From Pseudomonas sp. ACM7 (GTDB taxonomy: Bacteria; Pseudomonadota; Gammaproteobacteria; Pseudomonadales; Pseudomonadaceae): a stretch of 55,121 nucleotides of DNA. The stretch is from contig NZ_CP024866.1 of assembly GCF_004136015.1 (NCBI RefSeq), positions 5,893,023 through 5,948,143 on the forward strand, read 5' to 3'. Below the pieces are notes generated by a model, which did no database searches, was not told the origin of the DNA, and worked only from the letters and a program-made list of their open reading frames with translations. The position numbers were made by a program, and so were the translations under genes. Positions 54,862 to 55,121 of this stretch are shown piece after piece (position 1 is the stretch's first letter; every line of letters starts with the position of its first letter).

Positions 54862-55121
54862 CTGACGGCTGATGCTGTGCTCCCGATTTCCATCAGGAGC
54901 CCATCACCATGATGCGTCCCAATGCCAGCGTTGAAAAAGTGTACCTCTACCCAAAGCCTGTCGATTTTCGAAAGTCCATCGACGGCCTGGCTGCATTGGT
55001 CGAACTGGACATCAAAGTTGCGGTGTTCGACCCTGTGCTTTTCGTCTTTCTAAATCGCCACCGCAACCGCGTCAAAGTGTTGTACTGGGAGCGCAACGGC
55101 TTCTGCCTTTGGCTCAAGCGC
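54862..55121 (+). mobile_element. Partial IS66-family insertion sequence
   Basis: The TnpB gene begins only 47 bases after the truncated immunity gene. That leaves no room for the usual upstream tnpA, so the left end appears lost or rearranged. No terminal inverted repeat was recognised in 54862-54908; the right end lies outside the window. Confidence 0.7.
54909..55121 (+). CDS. tnpB: IS66-family TnpB (Orf2), partial at window edge
   Basis: 71 codons are visible and the frame continues past the end. The sequence VYLYPKPVDFRKSIDGLAAL, FVFLNRHRNRVKVLYWERNG and FCLWLKR is characteristic of the IS66 Orf2/TnpB protein, an accessory protein needed for transposition in this family. AGGAG stands nine bases before the first ATG. 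Confidence 0.93.
   Translation, partial: MMRPNASVEKVYLYPKPVDFRKSIDGLAALVELDIKVAVFDPVLFVFLNRHRNRVKVLYWERNGFCLWLKR

Overview
The window comes from a chromosome of the Pseudomonas fluorescens group. The evidence is gene content and order (mexS-mexT-mexEF-oprN, and a mannitol cluster mtlR-mtlEFGKDYZ whose dehydrogenase keeps the P. fluorescens active-site numbering), GC-rich coding sequence, and many fluorescens-type REP/REPIN palindromes between genes. All functions below are read from translated sequence and remembered family signatures; no database search was run.

Layout. 1-298: the 3' end of a group II intron (domains V and VI), inserted just beyond the stop codon of pgm. 305-5021 (minus strand): phosphoglucomutase, a MocR-type regulator and a large unrecognised protein. 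5600-14000: the oxidoreductase MexS, the LysR regulator MexT and the RND multidrug pump MexEF-OprN. 14140-17447 (minus): an AaeB/FUSC-type efflux set. 17652-29265: a dense signalling island with a HEAT/TPR protein, a two-domain KaiC-like ATPase coupled to a hybrid kinase, and a minus-strand operon of CHASE3/GAF hybrid kinase, CheR, CheB, receiver-kinase and receiver, plus a divergent receiver. 29431-34467: a PqaA-like lipoprotein, a glycosyltransferase and two PI-PLC-fold proteins. 34547-44343: the mannitol/polyol uptake and catabolism cluster, interrupted by four REP pairs, one in the regulator-operon gap and three inside the operon.

44591-55121: an orphan type VI secretion (T6SS) toxin island and the most interesting part. 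A complete vgrG is followed by a VRR-NUC-type nuclease effector and its DUF3396 immunity protein. Then comes a second vgrG lacking its 5' third, which is a roughly 1-kb near-identical direct repeat of the first but carries a different C-terminal adaptor. It leads into a PoNe-like nuclease effector and three tandem PoNi-type immunity genes, the last truncated next to a partial IS66 element. The two vgrG repeats are in frame with each other, so recombination between them would delete the first toxin pair and attach the second payload to a complete VgrG. Immunity proteins of different families share one C-terminal module with strikingly conserved DNA, and two immunity genes are followed by the same hairpin with a compensatory base-pair change. 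Together this looks like a toxin cassette array built by homologous recombination, a VgrG counterpart of orphan Rhs-CT modules.

The other systems are mostly recognisable: a stress-inducible efflux pump under MexT, an aromatic-acid-type efflux set, and mannitol converted by MtlD to fructose and then phosphorylated by a fructokinase. The KaiC/pseudo-receiver kinase pair and the CheB/CheR/kinase operon are less well understood.
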